Below the pieces are notes generated by a model. The model made no database searches. It had not been told where the DNA came from and worked only from the letters and a program-made list of their open reading frames with translations. Position numbers and translations under genes: made by a program. Below are positions 32,807 to 40,475 of a stretch of 64,000 nucleotides of DNA, in pieces (the stretch's first letter is position 1; each line of letters begins with the position of its first letter). The stretch lies in assembly GCA_020851555.1 (NCBI GenBank), contig JADZCM010000005.1, positions 1 through 64,000 on the forward strand, given 5' to 3'. This DNA comes from Bryobacterales bacterium (GTDB lineage: Bacteria; Acidobacteriota; Terriglobia; Bryobacterales; Bryobacteraceae).

Positions 32807-35785
32807 ATGCCCATTCTCAGATGCTTAATATTCGCGTTTGCGCTCGTGTTCGGCCTGACTTCGAGTCTGGCGGCACAAGGCCTGGACACCAGCGCCACCA
32901 AGGACGACTGGGAGGAGATCAACTTCGAGTTCGACTCCTCGGTCCTGTCCGACGGCTATCCAAGCCTGCTCCGACTGGCCGAACTGTTGAACCAGCACCC
33001 GGACTACAAGGTAAGGCTCCTGGGGCACACCGATTCGCGGGGCTCTGACAACTACAACGACAAGCTCGCCTTGGCCCGCGCGGAGACGGTGAAGAGCTTC
33101 CTGGTCAAATACGGGGCCCGGGCTGCGCAGATCGACACATCGGGGCAGGGCCGGCGCGACCCCAAGGTAGACAACCGCACAAATGAGGGCCGGTTCATGA
33201 ACCGGCGCGTGGTGCTGACCGTCACTGACGCTCAAGGGAAGGTGGTCAGCGCGGGCGGGATCGGCGAGGCCATCAAGGCGCTGACCGAGACGCAGGCCAA
33301 GAGCCAGATGTGCTGCGAGGACATCCTGAAGCGGCTGGACAAGCTGGATGAGATTCTGGCCGCGTTGAAGGATCTCCGCTCCGAGAACGACCGGCTCAAG
33401 CAGGATGTGGCCGCCCTCAAGCAAGACACCGCGGGGTTGCAGCGGGCGCAGAGCGGCATCCAGCAGCAGGTGGCCCAGTTGCCGAAGCCGCCCGAGCGGG
33501 CCGAACTGGCCCAGATGATGGAGTCGACTGCCCAGAAGGCGATCGACGAAACGCGGCCCAAACGATTCCAGTTGCTGGGCATCAACCTGGGCCTGGACAC
33601 CACCGGAAACCTCACGGCCAACAGCAGGGCGCGCTACTTTGCGCCCTTCGGCCAGAACCTGGCCTTCCAGGCCGGCGGCGAGTACTTCAAATTCCTGGAC
33701 CGCCAGGAAGGGCAGGTCGACGTGGGACTCGTAGACCGCTACAAGAGCTTCCAGGCCGGTCTGTTCTCCAGCTTCAAGCGAGTTCACCTGAGCCAGTACC
33801 GGGCGGGTGGAACCCTGGGGCAGGCCGCAGTGGCAATGGACTACCTGTTCAGCCGCGGCCGGATCGGAGCCTACGGCACCAAGTCCTTCCTGGATGAACC
33901 GGTGGTCAACCGGCTGGGGCTGACGCGCACCATGTGGCAGGAGACCTACCTGAACGTGGTGGACCAGGTCGGCGGCAGCACGCAGATCGGGTTGCACAAG
34001 GACGCTTACCTGGAGGGCAACTTCGGCGCGCTGTTCCGGCGCGGCGGGAGCAACCGCCCGGGCGGCACGGCGCGCTTCGTGCAGCCCCTGAATTCGCACT
34101 GGGCATTCACGGTCGAGGCGGGCCTCAACGAAACCCTGGTGGGCGCCAGCGACAGCGGCCGTTTCGCGGTCGGCCTCCAGTTCGGGAACTGGCTGCGTCC
34201 CAAGGAGTACAAGGGGCTGAACCACGCTGTCCCGATGGACGTGCCGCGTATCCGGTACGAGATCCTGACGCGTACGGTGCGCAACGGCAACGACCCGCCG
34301 GTGGCGGACGCCGGGCCGGACCAGATCGGTGTGGCGGCGGGCGCCATACAGCTTGACGGGTCCGGCTCCTATGACCCCGAAGGAGACCCCATCACTTTCG
34401 CCTGGACGCAGTTGAGCGGGCCGGCCGTGTCGATTTCGGGCGCCAACACGGCGAAAGCGGGCTTCACGGCGGCCGCCGGAACAACCTACGCGTTCCGCCT
34501 GTCCGTAAAGGACGATCGCGGGGCGGAGGGCCGCGCGCGGGTCACCGTAAGCACCGCGACTGCCCCCGACGTCAAGGTTGTCCGCTTCGCCGCCGAGCCG
34601 TCTCAGATCATGGCGGGACAGACCAGCACAATCGTCTGGGAGGTTCTCAACGCCGAGTCGGTGACGATTTCGGGCATCGGCCCGGTCGATCGGAAAGCCG
34701 GCACATCCACGGTGGCGCCGTCCGAAACGACGACCTATAAGCTGACCGCCAAGAACAGCACCAGCGAAGTCAACGCCACCGTTACCGTGACAGTGGGCCG
34801 GCCGGAGGTCCGTATTCTGCGCTTCCTGGCCTCACCCGCCAACATCAGCGCCGGCGGAACTTCGACCCTTGCCTGGGAGACGGAGAACGCCACCGAAGTA
34901 ACGATCAGCGGCATCGGAAGCGTGCGGCCCAACGGGAGCACGACCGTGTCGCCCGCCGGGACGACAACCTATACGCTCACGGCAAAGAACCTGTACGGCG
35001 AGGTGAGCACGACGGCCACCGTCCAGGTTACGCCGGGTGAAGCGCCGCGCATCGTGCGCTTCATGTCGACGCCGGTTGAGATCCTGCCTTCCGAACAGGC
35101 CAGCCTGGTCTGGCAGGTGGAGAACGCCTCCAGCGTTTCCATCACGGGCATCGGAAAGGTGGATCTCAGCGGCACCTCGACCGTGTCGCCCAACGAGACC
35201 ACCACCTATACCCTGACCGCAGTCAACGAGTACGGCGAGGTGTCAGCCACCGTCACCGTAACGGTCGTCAAGACGGTCAAGATCCTCAACTTCACGGCCA
35301 GCCCGGTGCTCACGGCGAGGAGCGGAGATCCCTCCACGCTGAGCTGGGTTACCGAAAACGCCACGGAAGTCGTCATCACGGGAGTAGGTCCCGTCCCGGT
35401 GAACGGCTCCGTGGCCGTGAACCCCGGCGCCGACACGGCGTACACGCTGGTGGCCTACGGGCGGCGGTCGCAGGTTTCGGCGATCGTGATCGTCAGGGTC
35501 GGCGCCAACAACCCGCCGGTCGCCAATGCGGGTCCCGATCAGATGACCATGACGTCTACCATCACCCTGGACGGTTCTCAATCCTACGATCCGGACGGAG
35601 ATCCGATCACCTACTCCTGGAGGGTGCTGGGCAACGGACATGCCGACATCTACGGCGCCAATACGGCCAAGCCGTCGGTGTTGCTTTCCAGCGGTTACGG
35701 CTCCTACACATTTGAGCTGACCGTCACCGACAGCAAGCGCGCGTCCAGTTCAGCCACCGTCCGGGTCAATTACATAGATCCGTAG
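32807..35785 (+). CDS. OmpA-domain surface protein with PKD and tandem Ig-like repeats
   Basis: A 992-residue protein with a signal peptide ending SSLAAQG. Residues about 38-145 are an OmpA/MotB peptidoglycan-binding domain (LLGHTDSRGSDNYNDKLALARAETV, NRRVVLTV), unusually N-terminal. Residues 155-235 are a coiled coil. Residues about 245-480 look like a beta-barrel or barrel-like sheet. A PKD domain (about 492-583), four tandem Ig-like repeats of about 80 residues, and a final PKD domain (about 900-992) follow. It probably ties the outer membrane to peptidoglycan and displays an adhesive stalk, although the orientation is inference. GGAGG lies 8 bases before the ATG, and TATACT at 32767-32772 is a likely -10. 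Confidence 0.85.
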   Translation: MPILRCLIFAFALVFGLTSSLAAQGLDTSATKDDWEEINFEFDSSVLSDGYPSLLRLAELLNQHPDYKVRLLGHTDSRGSDNYNDKLALARAETVKSFLVKYGARAAQIDTSGQGRRDPKVDNRTNEGRFMNRRVVLTVTDAQGKVVSAGGIGEAIKALTETQAKSQMCCEDILKRLDKLDEILAALKDLRSENDRLKQDVAALKQDTAGLQRAQSGIQQQVAQLPKPPERAELAQMMESTAQKAIDETRPKRFQLLGINLGLDTTGNLTANSRARYFAPFGQNLAFQAGGEYFKFLDRQEGQVDVGLVDRYKSFQAGLFSSFKRVHLSQYRAGGTLGQAAVAMDYLFSRGRIGAYGTKSFLDEPVVNRLGLTRTMWQETYLNVVDQVGGSTQIGLHKDAYLEGNFGALFRRGGSNRPGGTARFVQPLNSHWAFTVEAGLNETLVGASDSGRFAVGLQFGNWLRPKEYKGLNHAVPMDVPRIRYEILTRTVRNGNDPPVADAGPDQIGVAAGAIQLDGSGSYDPEGDPITFAWTQLSGPAVSISGANTAKAGFTAAAGTTYAFRLSVKDDRGAEGRARVTVSTATAPDVKVVRFAAEPSQIMAGQTSTIVWEVLNAESVTISGIGPVDRKAGTSTVAPSETTTYKLTAKNSTSEVNATVTVTVGRPEVRILRFLASPANISAGGTSTLAWETENATEVTISGIGSVRPNGSTTVSPAGTTTYTLTAKNLYGEVSTTATVQVTPGEAPRIVRFMSTPVEILPSEQASLVWQVENASSVSITGIGKVDLSGTSTVSPNETTTYTLTAVNEYGEVSATVTVTVVKTVKILNFTASPVLTARSGDPSTLSWVTENATEVVITGVGPVPVNGSVAVNPGADTAYTLVAYGRRSQVSAIVIVRVGANNPPVANAGPDQMTMTSTITLDGSQSYDPDGDPITYSWRVLGNGHADIYGANTAKPSVLLSSGYGSYTFELTVTDSKRASSSATVRVNYIDP
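34562..35506 (+). repeat. Four tandem ~80-codon Ig-like repeats
   Basis: Four consecutive coding units start at about 34562, 34804, 35044 and 35271. Each carries the pattern hRF-x-A-x-P, then LxWxxENAxxVxIxGIG, then STVSPxxTTTYTLTAxN and a V-rich final strand. They are diverged copies from internal duplication within the OmpA/PKD protein. Confidence 0.85.
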
Positions 35786-35826
35786 GCGGCTGTCGCAGCC
35801 TGGCGGGATCGCATCGGCCGCTCCTT

Positions 35827-37875
35827 TCAGGGGGCGGCCGCGATCCCGGCCAGATCCGCCGCCAGCGCGGCGAGGAATTCCTCGCGGGCTGTCTCGATGA
35901 AGAAGTGGCCTCCAGGGATCAGCCTCAGAGCAAAACTGCCTGTAGTCTCTTTCGCCCAGAGTTCCAGATGCTCTCGCCGGACGTTCGGGTCCTCGGCGCC
36001 GCCGTAGGCGCGGACGGGGCAGTCGAGCGGCGGCTCTTCCTCGTAGCGGTAGGCCCGATAGAGCGCCGCATCGGCACGCAGCGCCGGCAGCACGACGCGC
36101 ATGAGTTCGGGGCTCCGGCGTACCTGTTCCGGCAGCCCTTCCAACCGTTCGAGTTCCGCCAGGAACTCCTCCTCGGAAGGCTCCGGCGGCGGGACGTGAC
36201 CCAACCGGCACCGGGGAGCGCGGGCCCCGGAGACGAACAACGCCAGCGGCAGCGGCCGGCCTTCGCGCCGCAGCCGGCGTGCCAGTTCGAAGCCAACCGC
36301 CGCTCCCATGCTGTGGCCGTAGAACGCGAAGGGCAGGTCCAGCAGGGGAGGGATGGCCTTGCCGAGCGTGCTCACCAGCAAATCCATCTCACGGAGGGGC
36401 GCCTCGGCCAGGCGGCTCTCGCGGCCCGGCGGACGCACCGGGCAGAGCAGCGTGCCGGCGGGCAGTGCCTCCGCCCAGCCTCGGAACGCCGATGCTCCGG
36501 CTCCCGCATAGGGAAAGCAAAAGAGCCTGAGGCGGGCATCCGGTTTGGAGCCGGCTCCGGGGAACCAGGCTTCAACTCCTGCCGGCGATACCGCCCGGCG
36601 GTGGAGACGCAGCGCCAGCAGCCGGCGTTTGTCGGGAGAGAGACTCTCCAGGGTTGACTTTGAGGCGGCGGGAACCTCCTCCGAGACCGGCTTCCTCGGC
36701 GTCTTGAGAACCTCTTGCAGGTACTCCTCGAACGGCCCGGCGCTCAGGCTCGCCGCGTAGTCCAGCGCCCGCTCCCGCGAAAGGCGGGAGAGGCGCTGGT
36801 AGCGGTGGCGGTCCGTCAGAAGCTGGTCGAGCGCCGCCTGCCAGGGGCCGATATCCTGCTCGGGCACTTCGGCAACGGGCACCATCTGCTCGTCCACCTG
36901 GCTCCGGTAACGCTCGATGAGGCGGACCGGCAGCACGTAGTCCACGCCCAGCATGGCTTCCGGAATGCCGCCCACGTTTGCCGCCAGGACAGGCACGCCG
37001 CGCAGCATCGCCTCGGGAATCATCCGGCTGCGCGCTTCGGCCCATAGCGAGGGCATCAGCAGCACGCGGGTCCGGGCGAGCAGCCGGTCGATGTCGTCCA
37101 CCGGCTCCAGGATGTGCACGTTGGCCCGCTTCTTGAGACTCTCCAGGTCTTCCCGGTTCGTTCCCCAGGTGGGAACGGCGGCGAAGGCCGCTTCCGGCAT
37201 CCGGTCGGCCAGGGCCAGGAAGATCGAGATTCCCTTGACGGCGCAGGGGTTGACCAGCGTCACAAACTCGTTCTCGAAGCGGCCGAGATCGGGATACGGT
37301 CCGGGTTCGAGGAGCGAGATGGGGACGTGCACCGCATCCAGCCCGCCGTACCGGCGGAGGTAGCCGGCAACATACCGGCTGACTCCGACGGCGCCGTCCG
37401 CGCGCCGCAGGACGCCGGTCTTCAAAGGGCTGGGGAAGGCGCAGTCCGGTCCGAAAGGCAGCGCCAGCGTCGCCCGGGCCAGAAAGACGACCTTGGGGCC
37501 GTGCGCGCGGAGGGCGGCCTCGAGCAGAAGTTGGGCGGGATCGTCCGTGGAGGTCAGGATCACGGCGGGAGCGAACTCGCCGATCTGCGCGGCGAAGTAC
37601 CCGCGGATGTTGGGGTGGCCGGTCACGACGTGGACCTCCACTCCCCCGTGCCGGAAGACCACGACGCCGGAGTCCGCCGAAACGGGCGGGACGCCCCGGG
37701 CGGCAAGTTCACCCAGAAACCGTTCGTGCTCGCCGGGCCCTACGGCGCCCAGCCGGGCCACGACGCGGCAGGAGTGGCCCTTCAGGGCCAAAGCCTCCAT
37801 CAGCAGCCGGTTCGACTTATCGCCTCCGCCGTGCGACGGATAGTAGAGCGAGTTGTGGGCCAGCAGGATCCGCAT
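35827..37875 (-). CDS. Glycosyltransferase - type II thioesterase fusion
   Basis: A 682-residue protein. Residues 1-400 are a GT-B glycosyltransferase of GT4 type (MRILLAHNSLYYPSHGG at the N-terminus, RTRVLLMPSLWAEA and IPEAMLRGVPVLAANVGGIPEA for the nucleotide-sugar site). Residues about 406-425 (LESLSPDKRRLLALRLHRR) resemble the helical linkers found in front of NRPS domains. Residues about 445-682 are an alpha/beta-hydrolase thioesterase of type II (FCFPYAGAGASAF, nucleophile in GHSMGA near residue 523, His in GGHFF near 656). A sugar-transferring enzyme and a product-releasing thioesterase in one chain are rare. It is the last gene of the FkbH operon and starts 9 bases after the reductase gene. 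Confidence 0.88.
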   Translation of the reverse strand: MRILLAHNSLYYPSHGGGDKSNRLLMEALALKGHSCRVVARLGAVGPGEHERFLGELAARGVPPVSADSGVVVFRHGGVEVHVVTGHPNIRGYFAAQIGEFAPAVILTSTDDPAQLLLEAALRAHGPKVVFLARATLALPFGPDCAFPSPLKTGVLRRADGAVGVSRYVAGYLRRYGGLDAVHVPISLLEPGPYPDLGRFENEFVTLVNPCAVKGISIFLALADRMPEAAFAAVPTWGTNREDLESLKKRANVHILEPVDDIDRLLARTRVLLMPSLWAEARSRMIPEAMLRGVPVLAANVGGIPEAMLGVDYVLPVRLIERYRSQVDEQMVPVAEVPEQDIGPWQAALDQLLTDRHRYQRLSRLSRERALDYAASLSAGPFEEYLQEVLKTPRKPVSEEVPAASKSTLESLSPDKRRLLALRLHRRAVSPAGVEAWFPGAGSKPDARLRLFCFPYAGAGASAFRGWAEALPAGTLLCPVRPPGRESRLAEAPLREMDLLVSTLGKAIPPLLDLPFAFYGHSMGAAVGFELARRLRREGRPLPLALFVSGARAPRCRLGHVPPPEPSEEEFLAELERLEGLPEQVRRSPELMRVVLPALRADAALYRAYRYEEEPPLDCPVRAYGGAEDPNVRREHLELWAKETTGSFALRLIPGGHFFIETAREEFLAALAADLAGIAAAP

Positions 37876-37884
37876 TCAGCGGTG

Positions 37885-39087
37885 TTACGCGAACAGTTCC
37901 TGGGCATGCGCGATGCGTTCACGCACCCGGACGTCGTTCGGACAATCGACGGAGCAGGACCCGCAGTCGGCGCAGCGGATGTCGCGGACGCGCTCGGGGA
38001 GTTCCAGGTAGCGCTCCCGGGCCATGGCGAACTGCCCGTAGCCTTCGGCATAGCTCAGGAACCGGAGCATGTCGGGGACGGGCACGCCCTTGTCGCAGAC
38101 GCCATTGCAGGCGCCGCACATGCGGCAATACACCGGACCGATCGCGACCATCAGGGACTCCAGGATCCTCTCATCCTGGGGAGTGTAGGGTTCGGCCATG
38201 GCGCGGAGGTTCTCGTCCAGTTGGTCGTGGTCGGCCATGCAGACGATGGCCGTGTCCACGGACTGGTTGCGCAGCGTCCACTTGATGGCGGCCAGGGCTC
38301 CGCCCCTGGTTCCCAGGATCTTCTTCAGGGCTTCGGGGTCCGCCCCGTACAGCCGGTCGCCGCGCCCCACGCGGGCGACTCCGCCGGCCAACGCCTTCAT
38401 GGCGACGATGCCCATGCCCGCCTGGCGCGCCCGCTGGATGGCCGCGGTCAGATCGTTGGCGCGTCCGCCCTGTCCGGAGGCCGCGATGTTGCGCATCGAG
38501 AAGTTATAGGTCGTCAGCACCACATCCGTCTGGCCGCGCTTGACCAGATGGTCGAGCATCCGGTCCATGTTGAAGTGCGTGCTCACGCCCGCGAACCGGA
38601 TCTTCCCGGCCTGCTTGGCGGCGCGCTGGACTTCCAGCAGTTCGTCGGTGACTTCCTCCGGAGTGCTGCGGCTGTGGAGATACCAGATATCCAGATAGTC
38701 GGTGCCAAGCTCCTTGAGGCTGGTGTCCAGATGGGCGGACGCTTCCTCCCTGGTCTTGGCCATGGTCTTGGAGGAGATTACGACCTGTTTGCGCTTCCCC
38801 TTCAAGGCCACGCCCACCATCCGCTCGTTGTTGCCGTTCTGGTAGGCGCGCGCCGTATCGAAATGGATAATTCCCAGATCGGCGGCGCGTTCAATGACCG
38901 ATTGGTCGGAAGTGGTCATGCACCCGAACGACAGCGAGGTGACCTTCACGCCCGTCTTGCCCAGGGTGCGATAGGTGAGCTTCACGCCCTGGTCCGCCGC
39001 CGGGGGCGCAGCCGGCGCGGTCCAACCAGCGGCGGGCAGCGCCAACCCGGCGCCGAGGAAGCTACGGCGAGATGCTGTTTTCTTCAT
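37885..39087 (-). CDS. Tat-exported aldo/keto reductase with C-terminal Fe-S domain
   Basis: A 400-residue protein. A Tat signal (SRRSFLGAG) is followed by an aldo/keto-reductase barrel with the family Asp/Tyr region (HFDTARAYQNG), Lys in VVISSKT and His in IWYLHSR. The C-terminus has CRMCGACNGVC and CADCGSCSVDCP, cysteine sets for two [4Fe-4S] clusters. Such ferredoxin-type AKRs are frequent in Acidobacteriota, and their NADPH dependence outside the cytoplasm is uncertain. It lies between the two glycosyltransferase genes (58- and 9-base gaps), so it may act in the same pathway, or may be a passenger. Confidence 0.88.
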   Translation of the reverse strand: MKKTASRRSFLGAGLALPAAGWTAPAAPPAADQGVKLTYRTLGKTGVKVTSLSFGCMTTSDQSVIERAADLGIIHFDTARAYQNGNNERMVGVALKGKRKQVVISSKTMAKTREEASAHLDTSLKELGTDYLDIWYLHSRSTPEEVTDELLEVQRAAKQAGKIRFAGVSTHFNMDRMLDHLVKRGQTDVVLTTYNFSMRNIAASGQGGRANDLTAAIQRARQAGMGIVAMKALAGGVARVGRGDRLYGADPEALKKILGTRGGALAAIKWTLRNQSVDTAIVCMADHDQLDENLRAMAEPYTPQDERILESLMVAIGPVYCRMCGACNGVCDKGVPVPDMLRFLSYAEGYGQFAMARERYLELPERVRDIRCADCGSCSVDCPNDVRVRERIAHAQELFA

Positions 39088-39145
39088 ATGAGACCTCGTA
39101 CTGTAGACAGATCAGGTTGACAGCAGCCAGTATACCTGAACCCCC

Positions 39146-40450
39146 CTATTCCCGCGGCGGCGCGCGGCGGCCGCGCAACCGTTCCAGCAGCAGAGCACGC
39201 TTCTCCGGAGACAGAGTCTCCAGGCTCGTCCTCGCAGGCGCAGCCTCACGGGTGGCCGCCCGCCCTTCTCCGCCCGGGGAGAGAGAGGAGAGGTACTCCA
39301 CGAGAAGCTCCGGCTGGATGGCGCTCACGAAGCGAAGCGCCCTCTCACGGGAGGTCTCCGACTCCTCCCGGTACAGCCCGGGCTCGGTAAGCAGGGCGCT
39401 CAGGGCTTCCGCCCACGGCGCGACGTCTTGCGGCGGCACCACCGGCGACGGCAGGCCGTGCTCGTCGAATTCCGGCAGATAGCGCTCGATGGGCCGGACC
39501 GGCAGGACGAACCGGGTCCCCTGTTTGGCTTCCAGAAGCCCGCCGCTATCGCTGGAGATCACCGGCACGCCATAGAGCATCGCCTCCATCACGCTGAGGC
39601 CGAACCCCTCATACCACAGCGACGGCATCAGCAGCACCCGCGTGACCCTCAAGACCTGCGCGATGTCCCTCACATTCGCCAGGAGCCTGACATTCGGCAA
39701 TGCCAGAAGATCCCGCCGGTCCGCGTCCGTGGTGCCCCAACCCGGCAGGGCGGCGAAGGGGTATTCCGGAAAACGCTTCGCCAGTTCCAGGAAGATTGAA
39801 ATGCCTTTCACGGCGCAAGGATTGACCAGGGTGATGAGGCTCTGCGCGCCGGAAGCGAACCTTTCGTACGGAGGACGGCCGTAGATGGGCGGATGAATCA
39901 CCGCGGGCCGCCGCCCTAGGTGCTTTTCGATGTACCCCGCCGTGTGGTGGCCGATGGCGACAATTCCGGCGCACTGCCGCACGTGCTCCGTCCCCTCCGC
40001 ATTCGGATTCCAGCTCGCCGGACCGAAGGGAAACAACTGGGGAGTATGCGCCAGGTAGACCACACGGCCCGGAGCCCCAAGCGCAGCCTCGCGCAGGAGA
40101 ACCTGGCCGAGGTCCTCGGAGGAAACCAGAACCCAGTCGGGATGGAAGGCCGCCATCTGGTCGCGCAACAAACGCGTCCTGCGGCCCGGATCAGCCGCCG
40201 ACAGAACCAGCACGGAACCCCTGCGCAGTGCCTCGACTCCGTCCTGCCGCTCAGACTCCACGGGAACCGCCTCGATCTGTTCGTCCCGAATCTGATCGAG
40301 CCTGCCCGCCCGGTCCTGCGCCAGTTCGGCCGCCACGATCCGGCACTCGTGCCCCGCCGCAGCGGCCAGGTCGAGCCAGGTGATGTTGCTCCGCGTCGCG
40401 CCGCCCCGCGGCGGCACGTAAGATGCATTGGCCGCAAGAAGGATGCGCAT
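39146..40450 (-). CDS. Glycosyltransferase with NRPS-like C-terminal linker
   Basis: A 434-residue GT-B glycosyltransferase (GT4-like). It shares MRILLA-N-SY-P-GG at the N-terminus and LVNPCAVKGISIFLELAKRF mid-chain with the GT half of the downstream fusion, so the two are paralogues. The donor-site region reads LSVMEAMLYGVPVISSDSGGL. Residues about 408-427 (LETLSPEKRALLLERLRGR) repeat the motif that in the paralogue joins GT to thioesterase, and which in NRPSs precedes condensation domains. It is therefore probably part of a multi-enzyme assembly. It starts 25 bases after the FkbH-carrier gene. The sugar and acceptor are unknown. Confidence 0.88.
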   Translation of the reverse strand: MRILLAANASYVPPRGGATRSNITWLDLAAAAGHECRIVAAELAQDRAGRLDQIRDEQIEAVPVESERQDGVEALRRGSVLVLSAADPGRRTRLLRDQMAAFHPDWVLVSSEDLGQVLLREAALGAPGRVVYLAHTPQLFPFGPASWNPNAEGTEHVRQCAGIVAIGHHTAGYIEKHLGRRPAVIHPPIYGRPPYERFASGAQSLITLVNPCAVKGISIFLELAKRFPEYPFAALPGWGTTDADRRDLLALPNVRLLANVRDIAQVLRVTRVLLMPSLWYEGFGLSVMEAMLYGVPVISSDSGGLLEAKQGTRFVLPVRPIERYLPEFDEHGLPSPVVPPQDVAPWAEALSALLTEPGLYREESETSRERALRFVSAIQPELLVEYLSSLSPGGEGRAATREAAPARTSLETLSPEKRALLLERLRGRRAPPRE

Positions 40451-40475
40451 GGCCTAACCCGGCCCGCCGCGCGCG

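Noticed and set aside
34562-35506. Tandem repeats considered as a mobile or minisatellite element
   Set aside because: They are diverged in-frame coding repeats for Ig-like domains, explained by internal gene duplication.
37114-39120. 668-codon open frame on the plus strand
   Set aside because: It runs opposite the glycosyltransferase-thioesterase and aldo/keto reductase genes and has no domain or ribosome site.
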